Source: Microbacterium sp. SS28 (GTDB lineage Bacteria; Actinomycetota; Actinomycetes; Actinomycetales; Microbacteriaceae). From it: 64,000 bases of DNA. Location of the stretch: positions 744,001-808,000 of the forward strand of contig NZ_JAKWJP010000002.1 in assembly GCF_022761035.1 (NCBI RefSeq), written 5' to 3'. A program made the position numbers and the translations under genes. The notes under the pieces are model-generated. The model did not search any database. It saw only the letters and a program-made list of their open reading frames with translations, and was not told the DNA's origin. This document shows, piece by piece, positions 1-8,061 of the stretch (position 1 is the first letter of the stretch; the number at the start of each line of letters is the position of its first letter).

Positions 1-1048
1 GGCGGCGCGTCCAGTCGCGCAGCCGCTCGAGCGGCCACGTCGTCACGATGCGCTCGCGCGGCACCCCGAGCCGCTCGGCGCGCTCGGCGCCGTAGTCGAT
101 GAGCGAGAGCTGGCCCGGGGCATGGGCGTCCGAATCGATGGAGAAGAGGCAGTCCAGCTCCAGCGCGAGGGCCAGCAGATCGTCGGGCGGGTCCTGGCGC
201 TCGGGACGCGAGTTGATCTCGACCGCGACGCCCATCGCGGCACACGCTTCGAAGACGGCTCGCGCGTCGAAGGTCGATTGCGGCCGCGTGCCCCGCGAGC
301 CCTCGACGAGCCGTCCCGTGACGTGGCCGAGCACATCGACGTGCGGATTCGAGACGGCCGCGACGAGCCGGCGGGTCATGGGCCCGCGCTCCATGCGCAG
401 CTTGGAATGGGCCGAGGCGACGACGATGTCGAGCTCGCCGAGCAGCTCGGGCTCCTGATCGAGCTCTCCCGCGTCGAGGATGTCGACCTCGATGCCCCAC
501 AGCAGGGTGAACCCCTCCGAGCCTTCACCCGCCACGATGTCCCGCTGCGCACGCAGGCGCTCCGCGCTCAGCCCGTTGGCGACCCGCAGCCGCGGCGAGT
601 GGTCGGTCAGCGCGAGGTACTCGTGCCCGAGCGCGCGACCCGCCGCGGCCATGAGCTCGATCGAGGTGAGCCCGTCCGACCAGTCGCTGTGGCTGTGCAG
701 ATCTCCGCGCAGGAGCTTCCGCAGCGCCGAGGTCCGCTCGACGCCGGCGCGCTCCCGCAGATCCGCGAGGTATCCGGGCACTCCTCCCTCGAGCGCCTCC
801 TGGATGACGGCGAAGCTCGAGTCGCCGATGCCCTTGCGTCGACGGAGGGATGCGGCATCCCGCAGCTCCTCGTCGGTGAGCCCCGCGATCGCGTCCGCCG
901 CCGTGCGGAACGCCTTGGACTTGTACCGCGACGCGCGTTCGCGCTCGAGGAGCGTCGCGATCTCGACGAGCGCGTCGTGCGGGTGGACGGCGAACGGCGC
1001 GGAGCCCGAGAGGTCTCCCTCGGGATCCGCGCCGTCACGCGATGCCAC
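1..1048 (-). CDS. PHP-domain metallohydrolase with N-terminal helix-hairpin-helix region (3' end cut by window edge)
   Basis: An uninterrupted reading frame runs from a GTG at 1048 to the window edge and has no stop, so only the last few residues are missing. The first ~110 residues resemble the helix-hairpin-helix region found in PolX-type proteins, including RRRKGIGDSS. The PHP domain follows with the metal-binding motif LHSHSDWSDG, then TDHSPR, EVD and the late motif SIDSDAHAP. PHP domains are phosphoesterases with a trinuclear metal site; HhH plus PHP without a polymerase domain is a common actinobacterial arrangement whose substrate is not fixed. The GTG overlaps the TAG stop of the upstream gene by one base, so the two are probably co-translated. 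The start is uncertain because the frame stays open further upstream. Histidinol-phosphatase annotation would be an over-call. Confidence 0.85.
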   Translation of the reverse strand, partial: MASRDGADPEGDLSGSAPFAVHPHDALVEIATLLERERASRYKSKAFRTAADAIAGLTDEELRDAASLRRRKGIGDSSFAVIQEALEGGVPGYLADLRERAGVERTSALRKLLRGDLHSHSDWSDGLTSIELMAAAGRALGHEYLALTDHSPRLRVANGLSAERLRAQRDIVAGEGSEGFTLLWGIEVDILDAGELDQEPELLGELDIVVASAHSKLRMERGPMTRRLVAAVSNPHVDVLGHVTGRLVEGSRGTRPQSTFDARAVFEACAAMGVAVEINSRPERQDPPDDLLALALELDCLFSIDSDAHAPGQLSLIDYGAERAERLGVPRERIVTTWPLERLRDWTRR

Positions 1049-1539
1049 TACGACGCGGCGACGTTCGACCTCTTGACCACGACCGGCGTGCTCGCGAGGC
1101 GCAGGAACGCCCAGCCGAACAGGATCGCGAGGACGCCCATGCCGGCGGCGAAGAGCGCGACGCCGTAGGCGACGACCGAGGTGAACAGCGATGCCCGCAG
1201 GAAGGACGCCTGCATGACGGTCGCGCGCACGGGGTCGTCCTGGTCGAGCTCGGCGTAGGTCTTCCCGCCGGATGCCGCGAGCGCGTGCGTGTTGATGATG
1301 TCGGCCTGCACGTAGGCCGTGACCGGTCCGGTCACCTGCTGACCCTGGAAGGCGACGGCGTCGTCCGGGATCGTGATGTTCTCGGCCGTGAGCTGCGTCG
1401 TCACGGCGATCCACGCGATGATCGCGACGATGATCAGCGCGACGCCGCCGATGATGCCGATGGCGCCCACAGCCTTGACGAGTCCGAGCTTCTTGGCGGG
1501 TGTTTCGATGGTGTCGACGGTGGAAGGTGCGTCACTCAT
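1048..1539 (-). CDS. Conserved small membrane protein, two transmembrane helices, function unknown
   Basis: A 163-residue protein starting MSDAPSTVDTIE. I chose this ATG over one 15 codons upstream because GAGGAG lies 7 nt before it. It has a hydrophobic segment at about residues 20-45 (VKAVGAIGIIGGVALIIVAI), a soluble stretch of about 60 residues with no cysteines, a second membrane segment near residues 115-145 and a short basic tail. Both termini are probably cytoplasmic, with the middle domain outside. It lies between trpD and the PHP gene and overlaps the PHP start by one base. I recognise no domain and propose no function. It looks like a lineage-conserved hypothetical protein rather than an acquired one, since base composition matches its neighbours. 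Confidence 0.8.
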   Translation of the reverse strand: MSDAPSTVDTIETPAKKLGLVKAVGAIGIIGGVALIIVAIIAWIAVTTQLTAENITIPDDAVAFQGQQVTGPVTAYVQADIINTHALAASGGKTYAELDQDDPVRATVMQASFLRASLFTSVVAYGVALFAAGMGVLAILFGWAFLRLASTPVVVKRSNVAAS

Positions 1540-1641
1540 GGGTCGTCTCCTCTGCGAAGCGAGTGCAGTGCTCTTGGACGACAAACTAGCGATGCACGCC
1601 GCCGCGAGGGAAGGCCCCGCGCCGAAGGTTCCCGGAACGCC

Positions 1642-2703
1642 TCAGCCCGCGAGTTCCCGCGTGACGGCGACCCATTCGTCGAGCTTGGCCGCGGCCCTGC
1701 CGTCGTCGACGGCCGCGGTGGCGACCTCCATCGCCTCGGCGAGGCGGTCGAGGATCGGGCGCTGCACCTGCGCGGCATCCCGGAAGAGCCGGTACGCCAC
1801 GATGCCGGCAGCCGCGTTGAGCAGCACGATGTCGCGCACCGCGCCCCGCTCGCCGTCGAGCACCCGTCGCACGATCCCCGCGTTGTGAGCGGGGTCTCCG
1901 CCCAGCAGATCGTCGATCTCGGCCAGCGGGATGCCGAGGTCGCGCGGGTCGAGGTCGTGCTCGTGGATGTCGCCGCGGCTCACCTCCCACAGCCTGCTGT
2001 GCCCCGTCGTCGTGAGCTCGTCGAGGCCGTCGTCCCCGCGGAAGACGAGGGCCGTCGCACCCCGGGTCTGGAAGACGCCCGTGATGAGCGGCACGCGGTC
2101 GAGGTGCGCGACGCCGACGGCGTTCGCCTCGGCGCGCGCAGGGTTGCACAGGGGCCCGAGGAAGTTGAAGACGGTCGGCACTCCGAGCTCGGCCCGCGTC
2201 GGACCCGCGTGGCGGAATCCGGGGTGGAAGGCCGCCGCGAACGCGAACGTGATGCCGGCGCGGCTGAGCGCCTCGGCGACGGCGTCCGGCGAGAGCGTCA
2301 GGTCGACGCCGAGCTCGCCCAGGACATCGCTGGAACCCGACGCCGAGCTCGCCGCCTTGTTGCCGTGCTTGACGACGGGGACTCCGGATGCCGCGGCCAC
2401 GACGGCCGCTGTCGTCGAGATGTTCACGGTCCCGAAGCGATCGCCCCCCGTGCCCACGATGTCGAGCACAGCGGCGTCGACGGGGAGGGGAAGCGCGGCC
2501 TCGAGGATCGCGTCGCGGAAGCCGACGATCTCGTCGACCGTCTCGCCCTTCGCGCGCAGCGCGATGAGGAAGCCCGCGAGCTGCGACGGCGTCGCGTCGC
2601 CCGACATGACGCGACGCATGGCCCACGTCGACTCCGACACACTCAGGTCGCGCTTCTCGAGGAGTGCCGTGAGGATCCCCGGCCAGGTGTAGAGCTCCGC
2701 CAT
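1642..2703 (-). CDS. trpD: Anthranilate phosphoribosyltransferase
   Basis: TrpD transfers phosphoribose from PRPP to anthranilate, the second committed step of tryptophan synthesis. The 353-residue protein has the PRPP-binding glycine loop GTGGD at residues 84-88 followed by NIST, the substrate-loop motif KHGNKAASS near 112-120, and the late motif FNFLGPLCNPA. The start is the ATG before AELYTWPG; an upstream in-frame candidate would add 28 unrelated residues. TAGGCT lies 8 nt before this ATG and there is no Shine-Dalgarno sequence, which fits a leaderless transcript. No other trp gene is nearby. A free-standing trpD next to ctaE is also the arrangement in Mycobacterium. Confidence 0.96.
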   Translation of the reverse strand: MAELYTWPGILTALLEKRDLSVSESTWAMRRVMSGDATPSQLAGFLIALRAKGETVDEIVGFRDAILEAALPLPVDAAVLDIVGTGGDRFGTVNISTTAAVVAAASGVPVVKHGNKAASSASGSSDVLGELGVDLTLSPDAVAEALSRAGITFAFAAAFHPGFRHAGPTRAELGVPTVFNFLGPLCNPARAEANAVGVAHLDRVPLITGVFQTRGATALVFRGDDGLDELTTTGHSRLWEVSRGDIHEHDLDPRDLGIPLAEIDDLLGGDPAHNAGIVRRVLDGERGAVRDIVLLNAAAGIVAYRLFRDAAQVQRPILDRLAEAMEVATAAVDDGRAAAKLDEWVAVTRELAG

Positions 2704-2711
2704 AAGGCAGA

Positions 2712-2717
2712 AGCCTA
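2712..2717 (-). promoter_or_regulatory. Predicted -10 element (TAGGCT) of trpD, leaderless
   Basis: TAGGCT on the minus strand ends 8 nt before the trpD ATG, so transcription would begin at or next to the start codon. No Shine-Dalgarno sequence is present. This is inferred from position and from the same motif recurring before other genes here. Confidence 0.5.
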
Positions 2718-2878
2718 GCCCCGCCGCAGGAATCCGCCGGGCGCCGCCCACGGCGCCGCCGACGAGGCTGCGCAGGCCGAATCTCACGTGGGACTCTCAG
2801 CGATCTTTTAGGAGAGCCTAAGTTCCATTGCGGCCAAATCGATGCCTTCCGATGCGAAAATCACGCGCCGAGTTCAGC

Positions 2879-2884
2879 CATAAT
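2879..2884 (+). promoter_or_regulatory. Predicted -10 element (CATAAT) of ctaE, leaderless
   Basis: CATAAT is followed by 7 nt and then GTG at 2892. With the usual 6-8 nt from -10 to the transcription start, the transcript would begin at the GTG itself. There is no clear -35 hexamer, although AT-richer sequence lies upstream near 2805-2863. Confidence 0.5.
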
Positions 2885-2891
2885 GGGGAGC

Positions 2892-3527
2892 GTGACGACC
2901 ACGACAGCGACCTACTCTCAGGCCATGCGGTCCGTCAAGCGGCCGGATCCGGTCGCCGTCGGAACCATCGTCTGGCTCGGCAGCGAGGTGATGTTCTTCG
3001 CGGGTCTGTTCGCGATCTACTTCACTCTCCGGAGCACCTCCCCCGAACTGTGGGCGGAACGCACCCAGCTGCTCAACATCCCCTACGCGACGGTGAACAC
3101 CATCATCCTGGTGCTCTCCTCCGTGACGTGCCAGATGGGCGTCTTCGCCGCTGAGCGCTTCCAGCCGTACCGCACCGCCGGATTCTGGAACTTCCGCAAG
3201 TGGGGCATGGTCGAGTGGTTCTACCTCACCTTCATCATGGGCGCGGTGTTCGTCTCGGGTCAGGTGTGGGAGTACGCGCAGCTCGTGGCTGAGGGCATGG
3301 CGATCAGTGCCGACCCGTACGCGTCGGCGTTCTACCTCACGACGGGCTTCCACGCCCTGCACGTGACGGGTGGACTCATCGCCTTCCTCCTCGTCATCGG
3401 CCGCGCCTACGCGGTCAAGAACTTCGGACGCAAGGAAATGACGACCTCGATCGTCGTCTCCTACTACTGGCACTTCGTGGATGTCGTGTGGATCGCCCTG
3501 TTCCTCGTCATCTACTTCCTGAAATAG
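2892..3527 (+). CDS. ctaE: Cytochrome c oxidase subunit III
   Basis: Subunit III of the aa3 terminal oxidase, an integral membrane protein. The 211-residue product has five hydrophobic segments, in agreement with the short actinobacterial form, and carries typical family stretches such as [25 protein letters not shown] and [10 protein letters not shown], the last being the C-terminal subunit III signature. I chose GTG at 2892 because CATAAT ends 7 nt before it; ATG at 2883 would add three residues but has no ribosome-binding site. It begins the ctaE-qcrC-qcrA-qcrB transcription unit, 20 bp ahead of qcrC. In actinobacteria this protein works in the bcc-aa3 supercomplex with the products of the next three genes and of ctaC, ctaD and ctaF. 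Confidence 0.95.
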   Translation: MTTTTATYSQAMRSVKRPDPVAVGTIVWLGSEVMFFAGLFAIYFTLRSTSPELWAERTQLLNIPYATVNTIILVLSSVTCQMGVFAAERFQPYRTAGFWNFRKWGMVEWFYLTFIMGAVFVSGQVWEYAQLVAEGMAISADPYASAFYLTTGFHALHVTGGLIAFLLVIGRAYAVKNFGRKEMTTSIVVSYYWHFVDVVWIALFLVIYFLK

Positions 3528-3547
3528 AAGCGGAGCGGATTCCCGAC

Positions 3548-4348
3548 ATGGCACGAGAGAACAAGCGCCGCGCTCACGGACGTCGCAGCCCCTGGGCTGC
3601 GGCCGCCCTCATCGGCATCGGCCTGCTGCTCACCGGAGGCGCCTACGCAGGCGCCTCTGCCGCGATGGCCGCGACCAACGAGACCCAGGTCGCCACGGCG
3701 CTCACGGTCGAGGACGGCAAGAAGCTGTTCCAGGCGAACTGCGCCACCTGTCACGGACTGAACCTCCAGGGCACCGAGTCCGGCCCGTCGCTGTACGGCG
3801 TGGGCGAGCTGTCGGTCGAGTTCCAGGTGGCCACGGGCCGCATGCCGCTGCAGGCGCAGGCGCCCCAGGCGCCGCAGAAGCCGGTCCAGTTCACCGAGGA
3901 GCAGATCCTCGCAATCGCCGCCTACGTGCAGGATGTCGCCCCCGGCCCGTCCTTCCCCGAGGACGAGGTGCTCGACGGCGAGGGCGACGTGGCACGCGGT
4001 GCGGAGCTCTTCCGCATCAACTGCGCCATGTGCCACAACGTCGCGGGCGCCGGCGGCGCTCTCACCGAGGGCAAGTACGCACCTGCGCTCGACAAGACGA
4101 GCGCGCTGCACATGTACGCCGCTATGGTCACGGGCCCGCAGAACATGCCCGTGTTCAGCGACATGAACCTGACGACCGAGGACAAGCGCGACATCATCTC
4201 GTCCCTGCTCTTCCAGCAGGAGGCGGTCTCGCCCGGTGGATTCACGCTGGGATCGCTCGGCCCCGTCTCGGAGGGCCTGTTCATCTGGATCTTCGGAATC
4301 GGCACGCTGATCGCGATCACCGTGTGGATCACCGCGAAGTCCAACTGA
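3548..4348 (+). CDS. qcrC: Dihaem cytochrome c subunit of the bcc complex
   Basis: QcrC replaces both cytochrome c1 and a soluble cytochrome c in actinobacteria, passing electrons from the Rieske protein to the oxidase CuA site. The 266-residue protein has a basic N-terminus, a hydrophobic signal anchor (about 17-41), two covalent haem-c motifs, CATCH at residues 65-69 and CAMCH at 159-163, and a C-terminal membrane anchor (about 241-262). The two-haem layout and the tail anchor identify QcrC. The start is ATG at 3548; an in-frame ATG at 3488 lies inside ctaE and is rejected. An Ala/Gln/Pro-rich segment lies between the haem domains. It lies 34 bp ahead of qcrA. Confidence 0.95.
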   Translation: MARENKRRAHGRRSPWAAAALIGIGLLLTGGAYAGASAAMAATNETQVATALTVEDGKKLFQANCATCHGLNLQGTESGPSLYGVGELSVEFQVATGRMPLQAQAPQAPQKPVQFTEEQILAIAAYVQDVAPGPSFPEDEVLDGEGDVARGAELFRINCAMCHNVAGAGGALTEGKYAPALDKTSALHMYAAMVTGPQNMPVFSDMNLTTEDKRDIISSLLFQQEAVSPGGFTLGSLGPVSEGLFIWIFGIGTLIAITVWITAKSN

Positions 4349-4382
4349 CACGTCACTGACGAGAAGACGCAAGAGGAGCAGC

Positions 4383-5441
4383 ATGGCACACGAGGAAGAC
4401 CCGCTCGAGCACGAGAGGGCTTCGTGGAAGCCCTCCCCGGGGCTCGCAGTCGCGGTCACCGACCCGGTGCACACCCCGGAGGTCCCGCCGCACCGTGAGC
4501 GGGTGACCGACAAGGATCCCGAGGCGATGAAGCGCGCCGTACGGACGGTCTACACGCTCTTCTACCTGTCGGTGGCTGCGAGCATCTGGGCGATCGCCGC
4601 CTACATGCTCTTCCCGATCGAGGACGGCTCGCTCGTCTCGATCCGCGACAACAACCTCTTCATCGGCATCGGCATCGCGCTCGCGCTGCTGGCCATCGGC
4701 ATCGCCACGATCCACTGGTCGAAGGCGATCATGTCCGACAAGGAGTTCATCGAGCCGCGTCACGCCACGCGCGGTCGTGACTCGACGCGCGCCGCGGCGT
4801 ACCACGCCTTCGACGACGCGAACGAGGAGTCGGGCTTCGGCCGGCGCGCGATGGTCCGCAACTCGCTCATCGCGGCTCTCGCGGCATCCATCCTCCCCGG
4901 CTTGACGCTGTTCCGCGGTCTCGCGCCCCAGGACGTCGACCCCGTCGCAGAGCTCAGCCACACGATGTGGAAAGAGGGCACGCGTCTCGCCCGCGACCCC
5001 GAGGGAACGCCCATCCTCGCGTCCGAGGTCACACTCGGCTCGGCCTTCCACGTCATCCCGGAAGACCTCGCGGAGCTCGGCCACGCGGAGGGCTACCTCG
5101 AGCAGAAGGCCAAGGCCATCGTCCTGCTCATGCGTCTTCTCCCCGAGCAGCTCGTGCCCGGCGAGAACAAGATGGACTGGACGTACGACGGCATCGTCGC
5201 GTACTCGAAGGTCTGCACTCACGTCGGCTGCCCCGTCGCCCTCTACGAGCAGCAGACCCACCACCTCCTCTGCCCCTGTCACCAGTCGCAGTTCGACGTG
5301 TCTCGGGGCGCAGCGGTCGTCTTCGGTCCGGCGGCCCGTCCGCTCCCGCAGCTGCCCATCACCGTCGACGACGAGGGCTACCTCGTCGCGCAGAGCGACT
5401 TCACCGAACCCGTCGGCCCGAGCTTCTGGGAGCGCCATTGA
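4383..5441 (+). CDS. qcrA: Rieske iron-sulfur subunit of the bcc complex
   Basis: This subunit carries the [2Fe-2S] cluster that takes electrons from menaquinol. The 352-residue length and three N-terminal membrane helices (about 50-72, 86-107 and 160-180) are typical of the large actinobacterial QcrA. Cluster ligands are C278 and H280 in CTHVGC and C297 and H300 in CPCH; C283 and C299 form the conserved disulfide. GAGGAG lies 4 nt before the ATG. The final codons overlap the start of qcrB by 4 bp (TTGA), which indicates translational coupling. Confidence 0.96.
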   Translation: MAHEEDPLEHERASWKPSPGLAVAVTDPVHTPEVPPHRERVTDKDPEAMKRAVRTVYTLFYLSVAASIWAIAAYMLFPIEDGSLVSIRDNNLFIGIGIALALLAIGIATIHWSKAIMSDKEFIEPRHATRGRDSTRAAAYHAFDDANEESGFGRRAMVRNSLIAALAASILPGLTLFRGLAPQDVDPVAELSHTMWKEGTRLARDPEGTPILASEVTLGSAFHVIPEDLAELGHAEGYLEQKAKAIVLLMRLLPEQLVPGENKMDWTYDGIVAYSKVCTHVGCPVALYEQQTHHLLCPCHQSQFDVSRGAAVVFGPAARPLPQLPITVDDEGYLVAQSDFTEPVGPSFWERH

Positions 5442-7294
5442 GTACCGCGACGCACGACTCCGAGCACGAGACGCTCGGAACGGCTGTCCACGACGATGCG
5501 GCATCCACTCGTGAGAAGCCGCTCGGCGGTCGCTTCGTCAGCGGCGCCGCGAGCTACATCGACGATCGGACGAGTCTCTCGGGCTTCGTCAAGGAGCTCG
5601 GCCGCAAGGTCTTCCCCGACCACTGGTCGTTCATGCTCGGCGAGATCGCGCTGTGGAGCTTCGTCGTCGTGCTCCTCTCGGGCACGTTCCTGACGTTCTT
5701 CTTCCAGGCGTCGATGGTGCCCACGCACTACACCGGCGCCTACCTCCCGATGCGGGGCGTCGAGATGTCGGCGGCGCTGGACTCGACCCTGCGGATCTCC
5801 TTCGACATCCGCGGCGGCCTGCTTGTCCGTCAGATCCACCACTGGGCAGCCCTCGTGTTCGTCGCGGGCATCGGCGTGCACATGCTCCGCGTCTTCTTCA
5901 CGGGCGCGTTCCGCAAGCCGCGCGAGCTCAACTGGGTCATCGGCTTCATCCTCTTCATCCTCGCGATGGCCGAGGGCTTCACGGGCTACTCGCTGCCCGA
6001 CGACCTGCTCTCGGGCAACGGCCTCCGCATCATCGACGGCATGGTCAAGGGCATCCCGATCATCGGCACGTGGACCTCGTTCCTGCTGTTCGGCGGCGAG
6101 TTCCCCGGTGATCAGATCGTGGGGCGCCTCTACACGCTGCACATCCTGCTGCTGCCGGCGATCCTGGTCGGGCTGCTCGTCGTGCACCTCATGCTCATGG
6201 TCATCAACAAGCACACGCAGTTCGCCGGGCCTGCCCGCACGAACAGCAACGTCGTGGGCTACCCGATGATGCCGATCTACATGTCGAAGATGGGCGGGTT
6301 CTTCTTCCTGACCTTCGGTGTGATCGTCCTGATCGCGTCGCTGTTCACGATCAACCCGATCTGGGCTTACGGACCCTACGACCCCTCCCCCGTGTCGGCC
6401 GGAACGCAGCCCGACTGGTACATCGGCTTCGCCGACGGCATGCTGCGTCTCATTCCGCCGGGCTGGGAGATCGTCTTCCTCGACCGCACGTGGTCGTTCA
6501 ACATCCTCGTGCCGCTCGGATTCATCGGCGTGTTCATCGTGCTCGTGCTGATCTACCCCTTCATCGAGGCGTGGGTCACCGGCGACAAGCGCGAACGTCA
6601 CATCGCCGAGCGTCCGCGCAACGCCGCGACGCGCACCGCGATCGGTGCAGCCGGTGTGACGATGTACGCCGTGATGTGGGCGGCCGCTTCGTCCGACATC
6701 ATCGCAACGCACTTCAAGCTGACGATGGAAGGCGTGATCCACGCCCTTCAGGCTCTGCTGTTCATCGGGCCGATCATCGCGTACTTCGTCGCGAAGCGCA
6801 TGTGCATCGCGCTGCAGAAGAAGGATCGCGAGATCCTCCTCCACGGCTTCGAGTCGGGCCGCATCGTCCGCCTCCCCGGCGGCGAGTACATCGAGGTGCA
6901 CCAGCCCATCGACGACTACGAGCGCTGGAAGCTGGTCGAATTCGATTCGTTCGAGCCGCTCATCGTGCGCCCGAACTCGCGTGGACAGATCCCCTGGCAC
7001 CAGAACCTCCGCGCGGCGGTGTCGCGCTGGTTCTTCGAGGACCGGCTCACCCCGCTGACGCAGTCGGCTCTCGACGAGGCTGCCGCGCACCAGCACCACG
7101 AGCTCGAGCACATCGCCGAGGAGGAGGACGCCGAGATCCAGGGCGCGCACGAGCGCGCCGGTGTTCCGGATGCCCCCCACATCCCGATCGACGACGGTCG
7201 CCACGGCGAGGTTCCGGTCCGGCCCTCGAACGTGATCGTCCCCGAGGTCGACGGCAAGCCGCCGCGCAACCGCGAGAAGGAACCCGGCCAGTAA
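5438..7294 (+). CDS. qcrB: Cytochrome b subunit of the bcc complex
   Basis: QcrB is the dihaem, menaquinol-oxidising subunit. The TTG start at 5438 overlaps the qcrA stop; GGGAG within the end of qcrA lies 5 nt upstream and the protein opens STATHDSEHE. The frame is open much further upstream, but that part is the out-of-frame shadow of qcrA. The 618 residues contain about eight membrane helices, histidines in RQIHHW and HMLRVF and in VHLMLM on the second helix pair, and the quinol-site stretch PWD-like NPIWAYGPYDPS. A hydrophilic C-terminal extension of about 150 residues, rich in Asp, Glu and His, is normal for actinobacterial QcrB. A strong hairpin terminator at 7316 closes the unit. Confidence 0.94.
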   Translation: MSTATHDSEHETLGTAVHDDAASTREKPLGGRFVSGAASYIDDRTSLSGFVKELGRKVFPDHWSFMLGEIALWSFVVVLLSGTFLTFFFQASMVPTHYTGAYLPMRGVEMSAALDSTLRISFDIRGGLLVRQIHHWAALVFVAGIGVHMLRVFFTGAFRKPRELNWVIGFILFILAMAEGFTGYSLPDDLLSGNGLRIIDGMVKGIPIIGTWTSFLLFGGEFPGDQIVGRLYTLHILLLPAILVGLLVVHLMLMVINKHTQFAGPARTNSNVVGYPMMPIYMSKMGGFFFLTFGVIVLIASLFTINPIWAYGPYDPSPVSAGTQPDWYIGFADGMLRLIPPGWEIVFLDRTWSFNILVPLGFIGVFIVLVLIYPFIEAWVTGDKRERHIAERPRNAATRTAIGAAGVTMYAVMWAAASSDIIATHFKLTMEGVIHALQALLFIGPIIAYFVAKRMCIALQKKDREILLHGFESGRIVRLPGGEYIEVHQPIDDYERWKLVEFDSFEPLIVRPNSRGQIPWHQNLRAAVSRWFFEDRLTPLTQSALDEAAAHQHHELEHIAEEEDAEIQGAHERAGVPDAPHIPIDDGRHGEVPVRPSNVIVPEVDGKPPRNREKEPGQ

Positions 7295-7315
7295 GCAGCA
7301 CCTCTGGTCGAGACC

Positions 7316-7356
7316 AGCCCCCGCACGGCCCTCTCAGGGCTCGTGCGGGGGCTTCT
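7316..7356 (+). terminator. Rho-independent terminator after qcrB
   Basis: AGCCCCCGCACG pairs with CGTGCGGGGGCT, extended by an inner GCCC/GGGC pair with one bulge, and is followed by TCTT. It lies 21 bp after the qcrB stop. Confidence 0.8.
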
Positions 7357-7456
7357 TCGTGGGCGCGGCACCCTCGTCGACCGACGGCGCGACGGATCGG
7401 CAGGAATGCGCTCACGAGTGTCGGTCGCAGAGGACGGATGTCGCACCGCCGCCGTC

Positions 7457-7462
7457 TAGCGT
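7457..7462 (+). promoter_or_regulatory. Predicted -10 element (TAGCGT) of the rhodanese gene
   Basis: TAGCGT is followed by 7 nt and ATG at 7470. A GGAGG also sits only 2 nt before the ATG, too close for a typical Shine-Dalgarno sequence, so leaderless initiation is the simpler reading. Confidence 0.45.
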
Positions 7463-7469
7463 GGAGGGC

Positions 7470-7898
7470 ATGACCGATGTGCTCGACTACTTCAGCGCCA
7501 AGCTCCGCCACGAGACCGACGCGTCCGACGTCTACGCTGCGCAGAAGGCCGGCGACGACTTCGTCCTCGTCGACGTCCGCGGCGAGGAGGCGTGGACCCA
7601 GGGGCGCATCGTGGGCGCTCTGCACATGCCCTACCGCGACATCGCGGAGCGCGCTCCGCGCGAGCTCGACCCCTCGGTGCCCGTCGTCGTGTACTGCTGG
7701 AGCCCCGGCTGCAACGCGGGCGCGAAGGGCGCGCTCGAGTTCGCGAAGCTCGGCTACTCCGTGCGAGAGATGATCGGCGGCTACGAGTACTGGGTGCGCG
7801 AGGGCCAGCCGACCGAGAACGACGAAGGCCCGCTCCCCCGCGAGTTTGACCCGCAGGTCATGGTCGTGCGCACGCAATCGGCACTCGCCGGTTCCTGA
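7470..7898 (+). CDS. Rhodanese-like sulfurtransferase domain protein with rearranged C-terminal end
   Basis: A single rhodanese domain of 142 residues. VLVDVRGEEAW and GALHMPYRDIA are the conserved N-terminal motifs, and YCWSPGCNAGA is the active-site loop; the catalytic persulfide cysteine is the first Cys of that loop. Rhodaneses transfer sulfane sulfur or act as binding modules; the acceptor here is unknown. The last ~25 residues are encoded in the first of three 86-bp tandem copies, so the present stop at 7896-7898 is probably not the ancestral one: copy 3 encodes an alternative end (RVFDAQVMVVRTPVAG) whose TAG at 8059-8061 abuts the convergent phosphatase stop. The catalytic domain itself is intact. 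Confidence 0.88.
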   Translation: MTDVLDYFSAKLRHETDASDVYAAQKAGDDFVLVDVRGEEAWTQGRIVGALHMPYRDIAERAPRELDPSVPVVVYCWSPGCNAGAKGALEFAKLGYSVREMIGGYEYWVREGQPTENDEGPLPREFDPQVMVVRTQSALAGS

Positions 7899-8061
7899 GC
7901 AGCGCCGCCGAAGGCCCCCTCCCCCGCGTCTTCGACGCGCAGGTCATGGTCGTGCGCACGCAATCGGCACTCGCCGGTTCCTGAGCAGCGTCGCCGAAGG
8001 CGCCCTCCCCCGCGTCTTCGACGCGCAGGTCATGGTCGTCCGCACGCCCGTCGCAGGCTAG
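7824..8061 (+). repeat. 86-bp tandem repeat, 2.8 copies, triplicating the 3' end of the rhodanese gene
   Basis: Units start at 7824, 7910 and 7996 (period exactly 86 bp); the third stops after 66 bp. Each encodes a version of EGxLPRxFDxQVMVVRT. Copies 1 and 2 share the tail QSALAGS plus a TGA; copy 3 ends PVAG plus TAG. Copies 1 and 2 differ at about six positions, nearly all in the first 36 bp. Because 86 is not a multiple of three, the three copies lie in three different frames. The TAG of copy 3 overlaps the stop of the convergent phosphatase gene in a CTAG. Confidence 0.93.

Noticed and set aside
4967..5437. An N-terminal extension of qcrB into qcrA
   Set aside because: The segment is the out-of-frame shadow of qcrA; the TTG overlapping the qcrA stop with GGGAG upstream gives the expected QcrB N-terminus.
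7824..8061. CRISPR-like or regulatory repeat array
   Set aside because: Only 2.8 contiguous 86-bp units without spacers, and each encodes the end of the neighbouring gene.
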